From DASYQD01 sp036005845 (GTDB lineage: Bacteria > Acidobacteriota > Thermoanaerobaculia > Multivoradales > JAIOJS01): DNA of 22,407 bases. Below, piece after piece: positions 1 through 7,124 of the stretch. The stretch covers positions 1-22,407 of the forward strand of contig DASYQD010000142.1 of the NCBI GenBank assembly GCA_036005845.1, written 5' to 3'. Every line of letters starts with the position of its first letter. The first letter of the stretch is position 1. The notes beneath the pieces were generated by a model, which saw nothing but the letters and a program-made list of their open reading frames with translations, was not told the origin of the DNA and did no database searches. Both the position numbers and the translations under genes were made by a program.

Positions 1-351
1 GTTAGTCTCGCTGAACGTCCACTTCGGATCGTCTGGAACCGAAACGAAGATTCGCCCGTCTTCAAGACTCTGGTACTGCTTGGGAAGCGAGCTGACCTTT
101 TGGGACGGAATGACGAGGCTGGTCACGTCGAAATATGCCGACCCGTCCCCGACCCGACGTTCGATCGAGCGGATCTGAGCCGAAAGCAGCTCCACTTCCG
201 ACGAGTGCTTCAACTCAAGGGTGGCCGTGTCGATTTCACAACGTTGAGTAGTCAGGTAGCCGGCGACACCGGCGCCGGTCGAGACTGCAGCTGTGGCCAC
301 CGTGGTCAGGATGGCAAGCGGGTGTTTGTCGAGGAAGTCACGAAGGGACAT
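1..351 (-). CDS. Small membrane-anchored protein with coiled coil, C-terminus off the left edge
   Basis: Partial gene of unknown function. The first 117 residues are present and remain open to the window edge. The start ATG at 351 is preceded by AAGGAG (364-359) with a 7-nt spacer, a convincing ribosome binding site. Residues 1-10 (MSLRDFLDKH) are followed by an Ala/Thr/Val/Gly-rich hydrophobic stretch (about 11-34) that could be a single N-terminal membrane anchor. A charged, heptad-like segment (about 42-66) follows, and then a segment containing FDVTSLVIP. No catalytic motif is visible. It lies 34 bp downstream of the broken membrane-protein gene on the same strand and could share its transcript. 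Base composition is lower than in the genes to the right: the line starting at 181 has 33/60 GC. I do not recognise the family. Confidence 0.7.
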   Translation of the reverse strand, partial: MSLRDFLDKHPLAILTTVATAAVSTGAGVAGYLTTQRCEIDTATLELKHSSEVELLSAQIRSIERRVGDGSAYFDVTSLVIPSQKVSSLPKQYQSLEDGRIFVSVPDDPKWTFSETN

Positions 352-385
352 CGGGGGTCTCCTTGTGCGAGCATCGCCAACCACA

Positions 386-1012
386 TCACTTGGCCTGTTG
401 ATAGGCCCTGGCGTCCAATTGGACGGACCCGGCCGACGTTTTACTGAACCTAGGCCCCTTCGGTTGCGGTCCGGTCGCCGAATCTTGCCGCCGAGCCTCG
501 GCGGCCCACAGCACGAAGGAGCAGCCGATCGGGAAGAGCAGCTCGTTGATCCCCTGGCGGCGAGGTCGATCGCGCTCGGCGGGTGTGCCCCAACGCACGT
601 CAGCACGAAGACGATGACGCTGCCGAAGACCACGCCGACGACCGCGCCGGCGAGCAGATGCACGCGCAGGTCCGGCTACCGCCCAACCCGCCCACGGTGG
701 AGCCCAGGATGCCGTACTCGAGCGCCTTCAGGGCGACCACGAAGGTGAACCGGCGGCGGCGCCGGCGACGAGTCCCAGCGCCTGACCGAGACCTTTTTGG
801 GCGGCGCGGGCGACGTGGAAGCCGACGGGCGCCGAAATCACCAGGAGACCCATGCGATCGGAGCGCCGTCTGCCGGCGGTGTTGCCGATCGCCAGGCCGA
901 CGCAGACGATCGTTGCCCACGACGCCTTCTGCCCGAGGTCGGCGACCGTGGGCGCCAGCTCGCGCGCCCGATCGGCTGCCGTTGCCGGCTGACGGGCGTA
1001 GAGTGGAGACAC
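386..1012 (-). pseudogene. Polytopic membrane protein gene broken by three frameshifts
   Basis: No single frame is coding, but four consecutive segments in shifting - strand frames read as a coherent membrane protein of about 205 residues. The segments contain, in order, ASWATIVCVGLAIGN and MGLLVISAPVGFHVA (first frame), TFVVALKALEYGILG (second), HLLAGAVVGVVFGSVIVFVL (third) and INELLFPIGCSFVLWAAEA (fourth, ending with TGA at 388-386). Frame changes fall near 748-765, 668-690 and 551-560. Each is in the direction expected of a one-base deletion, and at least the last lies at a C run. The proposed GTG start at 1012 is uncertain because it abuts the divergent gene at 1014. Gene decay and assembly error are both possible. 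Decay is favoured because no other gene here shows comparable multiple frameshifts. The protein family is not recognised. Confidence 0.55.
999..1004 (+). promoter_or_regulatory. -10-like hexamer TAGAGT before the BPL_N gene
   Basis: TAGAGT ends 9 nt before the GTG start at 1014, so a transcript would begin at or within a few bases of the start codon. A GGAG at 1005-1008 could alternatively act as a short Shine-Dalgarno, so this case is ambiguous. No -35 box is visible. Confidence 0.4.
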
Positions 1013-1013
1013 C

Positions 1014-1979
1014 GTGGTTGGCCTCTCGCTCGCGCTGTGGGTTCTCGCCGGTCCGGCAGCCATCACCGCGTCGGAGCCCGCGGCCGCCGCGGCGGACACT
1101 TGCCCGAAATGTGTCGCCGACTTCGCGCTCTACGACCCCGCCTACGAAGACGATGGCGTGTGGGAGGAGGACGTCACTGCACTGGAGTCGATCTTCCGCG
1201 CCTACGGCTTCACCTGGCGCAAGGTCGACGCGGCGGCGCTGGCGCGCGGCGCGCTCGGCAGCGGCAAGAACCGCCGCTTCCGTGCGCTCGTCGAGCCCGG
1301 CGGCTGGGCCTACACGCGCGACACGAGCCTCGGCGTCGCCGGCGTGGCGAAGGTGCGCTCCTTCATCGCCAGCGGCGGCGCCTACGTCGGCTTCTGCGCC
1401 GGTGCCTGGGCCGCCGTCTCGACGGCGCGCTGGGACTACTACGGCTACGGTTGGTACCAGAGCTACCCGTACAACCTGCGCCTCTTCGACGGCTCGGGCG
1501 TCGGCCCCTTCGGCTGGACGCCGTGGAACGACGGTCTCTACGCCAATCTCGTCGAGGTGGCGGTCGACACCAACAACCCGACGATGCGCGCGATCGGCCT
1601 GACTGAGCGCACGCGCTTCCTATACGGCGGCGGCCCATGGTTTGAACCCACCAAGCCGCTTCCGGGCTGGGAAGTGTGGGCGCGAGCCGTAGCGCCGCAG
1701 GGAGCTGCGTCGCGGGTGGGAGACGGCAAGCCCACGATCGTGCGCTTCGGCTACGGCAAGGGTACGGTGATCCTCTTCGCCTACCACCCCGAGGTGCTCA
1801 TCGGCAGCGACGCCGACGGCGTAGTGATGAGCTACCCCTACGACGAGAGCGCCATCGCCTGGAACACCGGCGACCTGTCGCTCGAGCGCATCGCGCTCGA
1901 CAGTTGGAACGTCGCCCACGCCGCGCTGCAGGTCGCGGCCGGGCGGCCTGCGACGCCGATCGACGCGCTGCCCGAGTGA
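1014..1979 (+). CDS. Exported BPL_N-domain (class I glutamine amidotransferase-like) protein
   Basis: A 321-residue protein with the fold seen at the N-terminus of eukaryotic biotin-protein ligase (BPL_N), related to class I glutamine amidotransferases. Residues 1-28 form a signal peptide-like segment ending in an Ala-rich stretch, followed by CPKC (30-33). The domain shows EPGGW (94-98), a nucleophile elbow YVGFCAGAW with Cys128, a GGGPWFEP segment (205-212) and AYHPE (256-260). Cys128, His258 and Glu260 fit the Cys-His-Glu triad of the superfamily. Substrate is unknown; bacterial stand-alone BPL_N proteins are mostly uncharacterised. The GTG start is chosen because it begins the hydrophobic leader and follows a -10-like hexamer at the leaderless distance. 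It is divergent from the broken membrane gene and convergent with the MmcQ/YjbR gene, from which it is separated by 17 bp. Confidence 0.85.
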   Translation: MVGLSLALWVLAGPAAITASEPAAAAADTCPKCVADFALYDPAYEDDGVWEEDVTALESIFRAYGFTWRKVDAAALARGALGSGKNRRFRALVEPGGWAYTRDTSLGVAGVAKVRSFIASGGAYVGFCAGAWAAVSTARWDYYGYGWYQSYPYNLRLFDGSGVGPFGWTPWNDGLYANLVEVAVDTNNPTMRAIGLTERTRFLYGGGPWFEPTKPLPGWEVWARAVAPQGAASRVGDGKPTIVRFGYGKGTVILFAYHPEVLIGSDADGVVMSYPYDESAIAWNTGDLSLERIALDSWNVAHAALQVAAGRPATPIDALPE

Positions 1980-1996
1980 TCGGCACGCCGCCGCGC

Positions 1997-2350
1997 TCAG
2001 GGTTCCACGTTCCGCGGAGGATGAAGCTTCCGCAGCGACTTCGGAGCCGTGTTTCGCCAGGCCATCTCGAGAGCGTCGAGCGCGGTGGTCTCGTCGGCCC
2101 GGGCGAGCAGGACGTGAGTGGCGCCGCGCCGGCCCCAGCCTCCCGGCACCGGCGCGAAGAGGTCGGGCCGCGCGCGAGTCAGCGCATCCTGCTGATCGTG
2201 GAGGAGCTTGACCATGGCGTGCGACTCGTCCGGGTGGCCCAGCGTCGCGAAGATCTTGCCGCGGACGCGAAAGTCCGGATGGCCCATGTGCGACTGTTCG
2301 CTCGCTTCGGGAAGCGAGAGCGCGAGCGCTCGGAACTCGTCGGCGGTCAT
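1997..2350 (-). CDS. MmcQ/YjbR family protein
   Basis: A 117-residue protein typical in length and sequence of the MmcQ/YjbR (DUF419) family, small proteins with a CyaY-like fold. It opens with an acidic helix (TADEFRALALSLPEASE) followed by HMGHPDFRVRGKIFATL, the usual core of the family. The family is annotated as DNA-binding-like, but its physiological role is not settled, so no substrate is proposed. The gene starts 9 bp after the stop of the exported TPR gene on the same strand. The two are very likely co-transcribed, although no functional link is obvious. The start is preceded by a weak AAGG. Confidence 0.85.
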   Translation of the reverse strand: MTADEFRALALSLPEASEQSHMGHPDFRVRGKIFATLGHPDESHAMVKLLHDQQDALTRARPDLFAPVPGGWGRRGATHVLLARADETTALDALEMAWRNTAPKSLRKLHPPRNVEP

Positions 2351-2359
2351 GTGACCGCC

Positions 2360-3343
2360 TTACCCTAGCTTCTTCAGCGCCTCTTTCGCATCGTCGAGCT
2401 TCGGATCGAGCTTGAGCGCGGCCTGGTACTCGGCGCGTGCCGCGGGCTTGTTGCCCTGCTTCTCGTAGACCATGCCGAGCCGATAGTGTGCGTTGGCGAG
2501 CGGCGGCGATTCGGCGTCGGGCGTGTGGCCGACGTAGCGCTTGAGCGTCTCGACGCCGCGGTCGAGGCGCTTGCCGGAGAGCGCCGCGGTGCGGCCGATC
2601 TGGTAGACGGCGTTCCACGCATTCGGGTCGGCGGCGAGCACCGTCTCGTAGAGCTCGAAGGCGGCGTCCCATCTTTGCTGCGATTGATAGAAGGTCCCCA
2701 GCGCCAGCTGAAGGCGCGGCTCGTTGGGGTGCTTCGCGAGCGCCTCTTTCAGGATCTTCTCGGCGCCCGCGAAGTCCTTGGCGTCGACTGCGACGTTGGC
2801 GTGGGCGAGGGCGCCGCGCACCGGGTCGCGCTTGGCGATCTCGTCGGCCTGCTCGCGAGCCTTGTCGTCGTCGCCGCCCATGATGCCAGGCGCGACCAGG
2901 TAGAAGGTGACCAGGAACTCGCGCGCGTCGAGGTTGCCGGGATCGATCTCGATGGCCTTGAGGCAGGCTTGCTGCGCGCTTTTCGCGAGCCCCGGCTTGC
3001 GCAGCATGCTCGCCTCTTGCGCGGCGCGGCCGTATGCCTGCGCCAGGTGGACGAGGTAGTCGCTGCGCCGTGGTGCGAGCTGCGTGGCCTTCTCGAGCCA
3101 GTCGACGGCGTCGTCGGGCTGGTGCAGGGAGAGCAGCGTGCGCCCGAGGTAATCGGCGGCTTCCGCGTCCTTCGGATGCGCGGCCGCGTAGGGCGCGAAG
3201 AACTTCCGCGCCTCCTCGAAGCGGCGCGCCTCGAAGGCTTGGATCCCGGGGGCGAGCGGCCCAGCGGGAGGTGCGGCGCTGGCTGCCGACAGCAGGGTTA
3301 CCAGCAACAGAACGGCCAATGCCACCGATCGAGCTAATTTCAT
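2360..3343 (-). CDS. Exported tetratricopeptide-repeat protein
   Basis: A 327-residue protein with a signal peptide (MKLARSVALAVLLLVTLLSA, predicted cleavage after ASA at about residue 24) followed by successive TPR-like helix pairs through to the end. A clear C-terminal repeat is AHYRLGMVYEKQGNKPAARA. The middle contains FYLVAPGIMGGDDDKA, a recognisable segment of a subgroup of periplasmic TPR proteins. TPR arrays mediate protein-protein contacts, so this is probably a periplasmic scaffold or adaptor; the partner is unknown. The reading frame stays open another 369 bases upstream, but that part overlaps the NmrA-like gene on the same strand. The ATG at 3343 is chosen because it begins the signal peptide and has an AGGAGG ribosome binding site 4 nt upstream. 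It leads the two-gene unit with the MmcQ/YjbR gene. Confidence 0.85.
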   Translation of the reverse strand: MKLARSVALAVLLLVTLLSAASAAPPAGPLAPGIQAFEARRFEEARKFFAPYAAAHPKDAEAADYLGRTLLSLHQPDDAVDWLEKATQLAPRRSDYLVHLAQAYGRAAQEASMLRKPGLAKSAQQACLKAIEIDPGNLDAREFLVTFYLVAPGIMGGDDDKAREQADEIAKRDPVRGALAHANVAVDAKDFAGAEKILKEALAKHPNEPRLQLALGTFYQSQQRWDAAFELYETVLAADPNAWNAVYQIGRTAALSGKRLDRGVETLKRYVGHTPDAESPPLANAHYRLGMVYEKQGNKPAARAEYQAALKLDPKLDDAKEALKKLG

Positions 3344-3347
3344 GGCG

Positions 3348-3353
3348 CCTCCT
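3348..3353 (-). promoter_or_regulatory. Ribosome binding site AGGAGG fixing the TPR gene start
   Basis: AGGAGG, read on the - strand, lies 4 nt before the ATG at 3343. It decides between this start and the much longer upstream open frame. Confidence 0.7.
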
Positions 3354-3429
3354 GGATGACTCCTGAGATACGCACAGGAGAGCGCGAAGTTCCCGGCGCC
3401 GCGACGAAGTGCGACCGTGCCGTCTCGTG

Positions 3430-4296
3430 CTAGCCGCCGCCCTCCTTCCACGCCGCCGCTGTCTCGGCGACGAAGTCCTCGAACCGCCGCGGCGGGCGGC
3501 CGAGCAGCCGCTCCACTCGCGCCAGCGCCTCGCCGGTCGCCTCCAGCCCGTGCTCCTGGAAGAACTGGTACATCATGCGGAAGTCGTAGGCGAGCGCCGC
3601 CGGCAGGTAGCGCAGGTTCTGTTCCTCCCACGCGTCGAGGTCGTCGCCGGCGTAGCGCAGCTCGCGCCCGAGCGCCTCGCCCCACGCCTTCGCCGTGCTC
3701 TCGCCGGTCCACGCATCCGGCCCCACGAGGTCGTAGGTCTCGCCGGAGTGCCCGCCACCGGTCAGCGCCGCCACCGCCGCGTCGGCGATGTCGCGCACGT
3801 CGACGCGCGAGAGGCCTTTGCCGCCGAGTGGCTGCGGGTAGACGCCGTACTGCAGCATCGCGTCCTTGTACCAGTAGTCGTTCTGGTAGAAGTTGTTGGG
3901 CCGCAGCACGGTGTATTCGAGGCCCGACTTGGCGAGCGCCAGCTCGACCGGCAGCTTGCCGCCGAAGTGGGGGAGGTGGGGCGCCCCGTCGGCGTTCTGC
4001 ACCGAGAGGTAGACGATGCGGCGCACGCCGCAGTCGCGGGCGCCGTTGAAGCCCAGCAAGCCCTCGTGCGTCTCGGCGGGGCTCACCACGTTGAGGAGGA
4101 ACAGCGCGTCGTAGCCCTTGAACATGTTGCGCACCGTCGCCGGCTCGGCCAGGTTACCCATCACGCCTTTGGCGCCCTGCGGCAGCGGCTTCTCGGCGCT
4201 GCGCGTCAGCACCGCCACCTCGTCGCCGCGCGCGATCAGGCGCTGCGCCACCTGCGAGCCCACCGTCCCCGTTCCGCCCGTCACCATCACTCGCAT
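3430..4296 (-). CDS. NmrA/atypical SDR family NAD(P)-binding protein
   Basis: A 288-residue Rossmann-fold protein of the NmrA-like atypical short-chain dehydrogenase/reductase family. It starts with the nucleotide-binding strand and glycine-rich loop MVTGGTGTVGSQVAQ (G7, G8, G10, G13). It continues with a basic LTRSAEK segment likely to contact the cofactor 2'-phosphate, the strand RIVYLSVQNAD and the HFGGK stretch that sits where classical SDRs have YxxxK. The C-terminal part (LRPNNFYQN and the following helices) is the variable substrate or sensor lobe. Members are either quinone-type oxidoreductases or redox-sensing regulators; which applies cannot be told here. The start at 4296 is chosen over an in-frame ATG at 4386 because of AAGGAG 6 nt upstream and because the fold begins there. 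It is divergent from rfbF. Confidence 0.88.
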   Translation of the reverse strand: MRVMVTGGTGTVGSQVAQRLIARGDEVAVLTRSAEKPLPQGAKGVMGNLAEPATVRNMFKGYDALFLLNVVSPAETHEGLLGFNGARDCGVRRIVYLSVQNADGAPHLPHFGGKLPVELALAKSGLEYTVLRPNNFYQNDYWYKDAMLQYGVYPQPLGGKGLSRVDVRDIADAAVAALTGGGHSGETYDLVGPDAWTGESTAKAWGEALGRELRYAGDDLDAWEEQNLRYLPAALAYDFRMMYQFFQEHGLEATGEALARVERLLGRPPRRFEDFVAETAAAWKEGGG

Positions 4297-4302
4297 CGGC
4301 GT

Positions 4303-4308
4303 CTCCTT
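4303..4308 (-). promoter_or_regulatory. Ribosome binding site AAGGAG fixing the NmrA-like gene start
   Basis: AAGGAG on the - strand, with a 6-nt spacer to the ATG at 4296. It supports this start over the in-frame ATG at 4386, which would overlap rfbF. Confidence 0.65.
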
Positions 4309-4364
4309 CCGTGGTCCGTGGCGCGCCCGTTCGGCGCGCTCGCCGCCGCATCGTACCGTCTCGA

Positions 4365-4370
4365 TAGAAT
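4365..4370 (+). promoter_or_regulatory. -10-like hexamer TAGAAT before rfbF
   Basis: TAGAAT matches the bacterial -10 consensus at five of six positions and ends 9 nt before the rfbF ATG. No Shine-Dalgarno is visible between them, so the message is probably leaderless or nearly so. No convincing -35 box is seen. Confidence 0.55.
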
Positions 4371-4379
4371 CGCGACCGC

Positions 4380-5204
4380 ATGGCATCGAGCTCCGACATC
4401 TCCTCGCGCCGGGAGGTCCCGGTGGTCATCCTGTGCGGCGGCCAGGGCACTCGTCTGCGCGAGGAGACCGAGCACCGTCCGAAGCCGATGGTGGAGGTGG
4501 GGCCGCGGCCGATCCTCTGGCACATCATGAAGCTCTACGGCGCGCACGGGCTCGACCGCTTCGTGCTCTGCCTGGGCTACAAGGGGTGGGAGATCAAGCA
4601 GTACTTCCTGCGCTATAAGGAGATGCTCGGCGACTTCACGGTGTCGATGGACGGCAGCCGGCCGCCGGAGTTCCACGCAGGTTTCCAGTACGAGGACGGC
4701 CACGAGAGCTGGCGCGTCACCTGCGCCGAGACGGGCGCCGACACGGCGACCGGCGCGCGGCTGCAGCTCGTGCGCCGCTACCTCGCCGACTCGCCGACGT
4801 TCTGCCTCACCTACGGCGACGCGGTGTCCGACGTCGACATCGGCGCGCTGCTCGACTTCCATCACGCGCAGGGGCGGCTCGCCACCGTGACCGGGGTGCA
4901 TCCGACGTCTCGCTACGGCGAGATCGAGGTGGATGGCTCGCGCGTCGTCGAGTTCGCCGAGAAGCCCGTCGCGCAGGGGCTCGTCTCGGGAGGCTTCTTC
5001 GTCTTCCAGCGCGAGGCGCTCGATTACCTCGACGACGATCCGCAGCTCTTCCTCGAGCAGAAGCCGCTGCGCGGCCTGGCGCGCGACGGGCAGCTCTCGG
5101 TCTACGTGCACGAGGGGTTCTGGCACCCGATGGACACCTACCGCGACTATCTCCACCTGAACGCCCTGTGGAAGCAGGAGCGGCCGCCGTGGAGGGTGTG
5201 GTGA
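4380..5204 (+). CDS. rfbF: Glucose-1-phosphate cytidylyltransferase
   Basis: A 274-residue cytoplasmic nucleotidyltransferase predicted to make CDP-glucose from CTP and glucose 1-phosphate, the entry step to CDP-linked 6-deoxy or branched sugars of surface polysaccharides. The signature GGQGTRLREET (20-30) with KPMVEVG (35-41) binds the nucleotide, and YGDAVSDVD (145-153) carries the metal-binding Asp. WHIMKLY, GYKGWEIKQYF and the late FWHPMDTYRDY are characteristic of RfbF rather than of RmlA or GalU. Length matches the family (about 255-275). It begins an operon with rfbC 31 bp downstream and the DUF4910-like gene after that. The usual partner, CDP-glucose 4,6-dehydratase (rfbG), is not in the window. 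Confidence 0.93.
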   Translation: MASSSDISSRREVPVVILCGGQGTRLREETEHRPKPMVEVGPRPILWHIMKLYGAHGLDRFVLCLGYKGWEIKQYFLRYKEMLGDFTVSMDGSRPPEFHAGFQYEDGHESWRVTCAETGADTATGARLQLVRRYLADSPTFCLTYGDAVSDVDIGALLDFHHAQGRLATVTGVHPTSRYGEIEVDGSRVVEFAEKPVAQGLVSGGFFVFQREALDYLDDDPQLFLEQKPLRGLARDGQLSVYVHEGFWHPMDTYRDYLHLNALWKQERPPWRVW

Positions 5205-5235
5205 GGCGCGGCAAAACGGCGCCGGCGCGGCGGGC

Positions 5236-5769
5236 GTGATCTTCAAGGCCACCACGCTTGCCGGCGTCTTCGTGCTCGAGCTCGAGCGCCACGAGGACGA
5301 GCGTGGCTTCTTCGGCCGCACCTGGGACCCCGACGAGCTACGGGCGCATGGGCTCGATGCGACGATCGCGCAGGCGAGCGTGTCGTTCAACCGCCGCCGG
5401 GGAACGCTGCGCGGGCTGCACTATCAAGCGGCGCCATTCGAGGAGGCGAAGCTGGTGCGAGTGACGCGCGGCGCGGTCTTCGACGTCGTCGTCGACGCGC
5501 GTCCGGGCTCGCCGACGCGCGGGAAGCATGTGGCGATGACGCTCAGCGCCGAGGAGGGGAACCAGATTTACATCCCGCCCGGTTGCGCGCACGGCTTCCA
5601 GACCCTCGCCGACGCCACCGAGCTGAGCTACCTCATCTCCGCCCGCTACTCGCCGGAGCACGCGCGCGGCTTTCGCTTCGACGATCCGACGCTCGCGATT
5701 CCGTGGCCGGAGCCGGTGACGGTGATCTCGGAGCGCGACCGCGCGCTGCCGCCGTTTCCGGTGAAGTAG
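5236..5769 (+). CDS. rfbC: dTDP/CDP-4-keto-6-deoxysugar 3,5-epimerase (RmlC-like cupin)
   Basis: A 177-residue cupin of the RmlC family, which epimerises C3 and C5 of nucleotide-linked 4-keto-6-deoxy-hexoses. The family motifs are present: ERGFFGRTWD near residue 23, the active-site stretch GTLRGLHYQ with its His, KLVRVTRGAVFDVVVD, IPPGCAHGFQTL, and ELSYLISARYSPEHARG, which holds the conserved Tyr. Length is standard (about 180). The GTG at 5236 is the best start by alignment with the family N-terminus, but no ribosome binding site is visible. It follows rfbF by 31 bp and precedes the next gene by 5 bp, so it is an operon member. Because its neighbour makes CDP-glucose, the substrate may be a CDP- rather than a dTDP-sugar; this is inference. 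Confidence 0.88.
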   Translation: MIFKATTLAGVFVLELERHEDERGFFGRTWDPDELRAHGLDATIAQASVSFNRRRGTLRGLHYQAAPFEEAKLVRVTRGAVFDVVVDARPGSPTRGKHVAMTLSAEEGNQIYIPPGCAHGFQTLADATELSYLISARYSPEHARGFRFDDPTLAIPWPEPVTVISERDRALPPFPVK

Positions 5770-5774
5770 CCGCG

Positions 5775-7124
5775 ATGCCGCCGTCGTCGCCGTCGCCGCT
5801 CCAAGCGCTCGTGCGCGACCTGGACCGTGCTTCAACCGGTGAGGCCATGCACGCCTTCGCCGCCAAGCTGCAGCCGCTGCCGCGCAGCCTGACCGGCGAC
5901 GGCGTGCGGGCGACACTCGCTGGCATCGCCGAGCGCATTCCGCTCGTCGTGCACGAGGTGCCCACCGGCACGCCGGTGCTCGACTGGACGGTGCCGCGCG
6001 AGTGGAACTTGCGGGCGGCGTGGATCAAGGGCCCGAGCGGCGAGACGGTCGTCGACGTCGGCGGCTCGCCGCTCCACGTGGTCGGTTACAGCGTGCCGGT
6101 TCACCTGCGGCTGCCGCTCGTCGAGCTGCAGCAGCACCTGCACTCGCTGCCCGAGCACCCGGACTGGGTGCCGTACCGCACGTCGTACTGGCGCGAGACG
6201 TGGGGCTTCTGCCTGCCGCACCGCCAGCGCGAGGCGCTGCCCGACGGTGAGTACGAGGTGCTCGTCGACGCCACGCTCGCCGACGGCGCGCTCAGCTACG
6301 GCGAGTGCTTCTTGCCCGGCGAGACCGAGCGCGAGGTGCTGATCTCGACGCACGTCTGCCATCCGGCGCTCGCCAACGACAACCTCTCCGGCCTGGCGCT
6401 CGCGACCTTCCTCGCCGAGCGCCTCGCCGCGGTGCCGCGGCACTACGGCTACCGCTTCCTCTTCGTGCCGGGGACGATCGGCGCCATCACCTGGCTGGCG
6501 CGCAACGAGGCGGCCGTCGCGCGCATCGACCACGGCCTCGTCGTCGCCAACGTCGGCGATACCGGCGGCTTCCATTACAAGCGCAGCCGCCACGGCGATG
6601 CGGCCATCGACCGCGCCGTGCCGCAGGCGCTCGCCGCGCTCGGCGAGGCCGTCGCAGTCGAGGACTTCGTGCCGTTCGGCTACGACGAGCGCCAGTACTG
6701 CTCGCCCGGCTTCGATCTGCCGGTCGGCTCGCTCACGCGCACGCCGTGGGGCCGCTACCCGGAGTACCACACCTCCGCCGACGACCTCGGCTTCATCAAA
6801 CCCGCGGCGCTCGCGGGCTCCCTGCGCGCTTATCTCGCGGTGGCGGCGCTGCTCGAGAGCAACGCCGCGCTCGGCGCCTACCGCCGCTTCCGCAACCTGG
6901 CGCCGAAGGGCGAGCCGCAGCTCGGCCGCCGCGGCCTCTACGGCAGCCTCGGCGGCACCACCGCCGGCCGCGAGCGCGAGCTGGCACTGCTCTGGGTGCT
7001 CAACCAGTCCGACGGCCGTCAGGATCTGCAGGCGATCGCCGAGCGCGCCGGGATGCCGCTCGAGTCGATCACCGCCGCGGCCGACGCGCTGGTCGCCGCG
7101 AAGCTGCTCTCGCCCCTCGACTAG
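5775..7124 (+). CDS. DUF4910/DUF2172-type aminopeptidase-like protein of polysaccharide loci
   Basis: A 449-residue protein of the DUF4910/DUF2172 type, with an M28-like aminopeptidase fold, often found in O-antigen or capsule gene clusters. An N-terminal region (about 1-180) contains the DWTVPREWNLR segment. The core has STHVCHPALANDNLSG (191-206), in which His196 and Asp202 look like metal ligands, and RYPEYHTSADDL (327-338) with a third His. A C-terminal winged-helix-like segment (about 400-449, LLWVLNQSDGRQDLQAIAER) ends it. The strand reading LFVPGTIGAITW (229-240) has Gly where related proteins I recall have Glu (PETIG), so hydrolytic competence is uncertain. Such proteins may modify an amino sugar or acylamide substituent; this is unproven. 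The start 5 bp after rfbC gives tight coupling. Its stop overlaps that of the opposing gene. Confidence 0.8.
   Translation: MPPSSPSPLQALVRDLDRASTGEAMHAFAAKLQPLPRSLTGDGVRATLAGIAERIPLVVHEVPTGTPVLDWTVPREWNLRAAWIKGPSGETVVDVGGSPLHVVGYSVPVHLRLPLVELQQHLHSLPEHPDWVPYRTSYWRETWGFCLPHRQREALPDGEYEVLVDATLADGALSYGECFLPGETEREVLISTHVCHPALANDNLSGLALATFLAERLAAVPRHYGYRFLFVPGTIGAITWLARNEAAVARIDHGLVVANVGDTGGFHYKRSRHGDAAIDRAVPQALAALGEAVAVEDFVPFGYDERQYCSPGFDLPVGSLTRTPWGRYPEYHTSADDLGFIKPAALAGSLRAYLAVAALLESNAALGAYRRFRNLAPKGEPQLGRRGLYGSLGGTTAGRERELALLWVLNQSDGRQDLQAIAERAGMPLESITAAADALVAAKLLSPLD

Noticed and set aside
583..1602. Two long + strand frames covering 583-1606
   Set aside because: Arg-rich translations that overlap the real BPL_N gene out of frame; the hydrophobic segments are on the - strand.
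3344..3712. Upstream extension of the TPR gene to 3712
   Set aside because: It would overlap the NmrA-like gene on the same strand. The ATG at 3343 has a signal peptide and an AGGAGG site.
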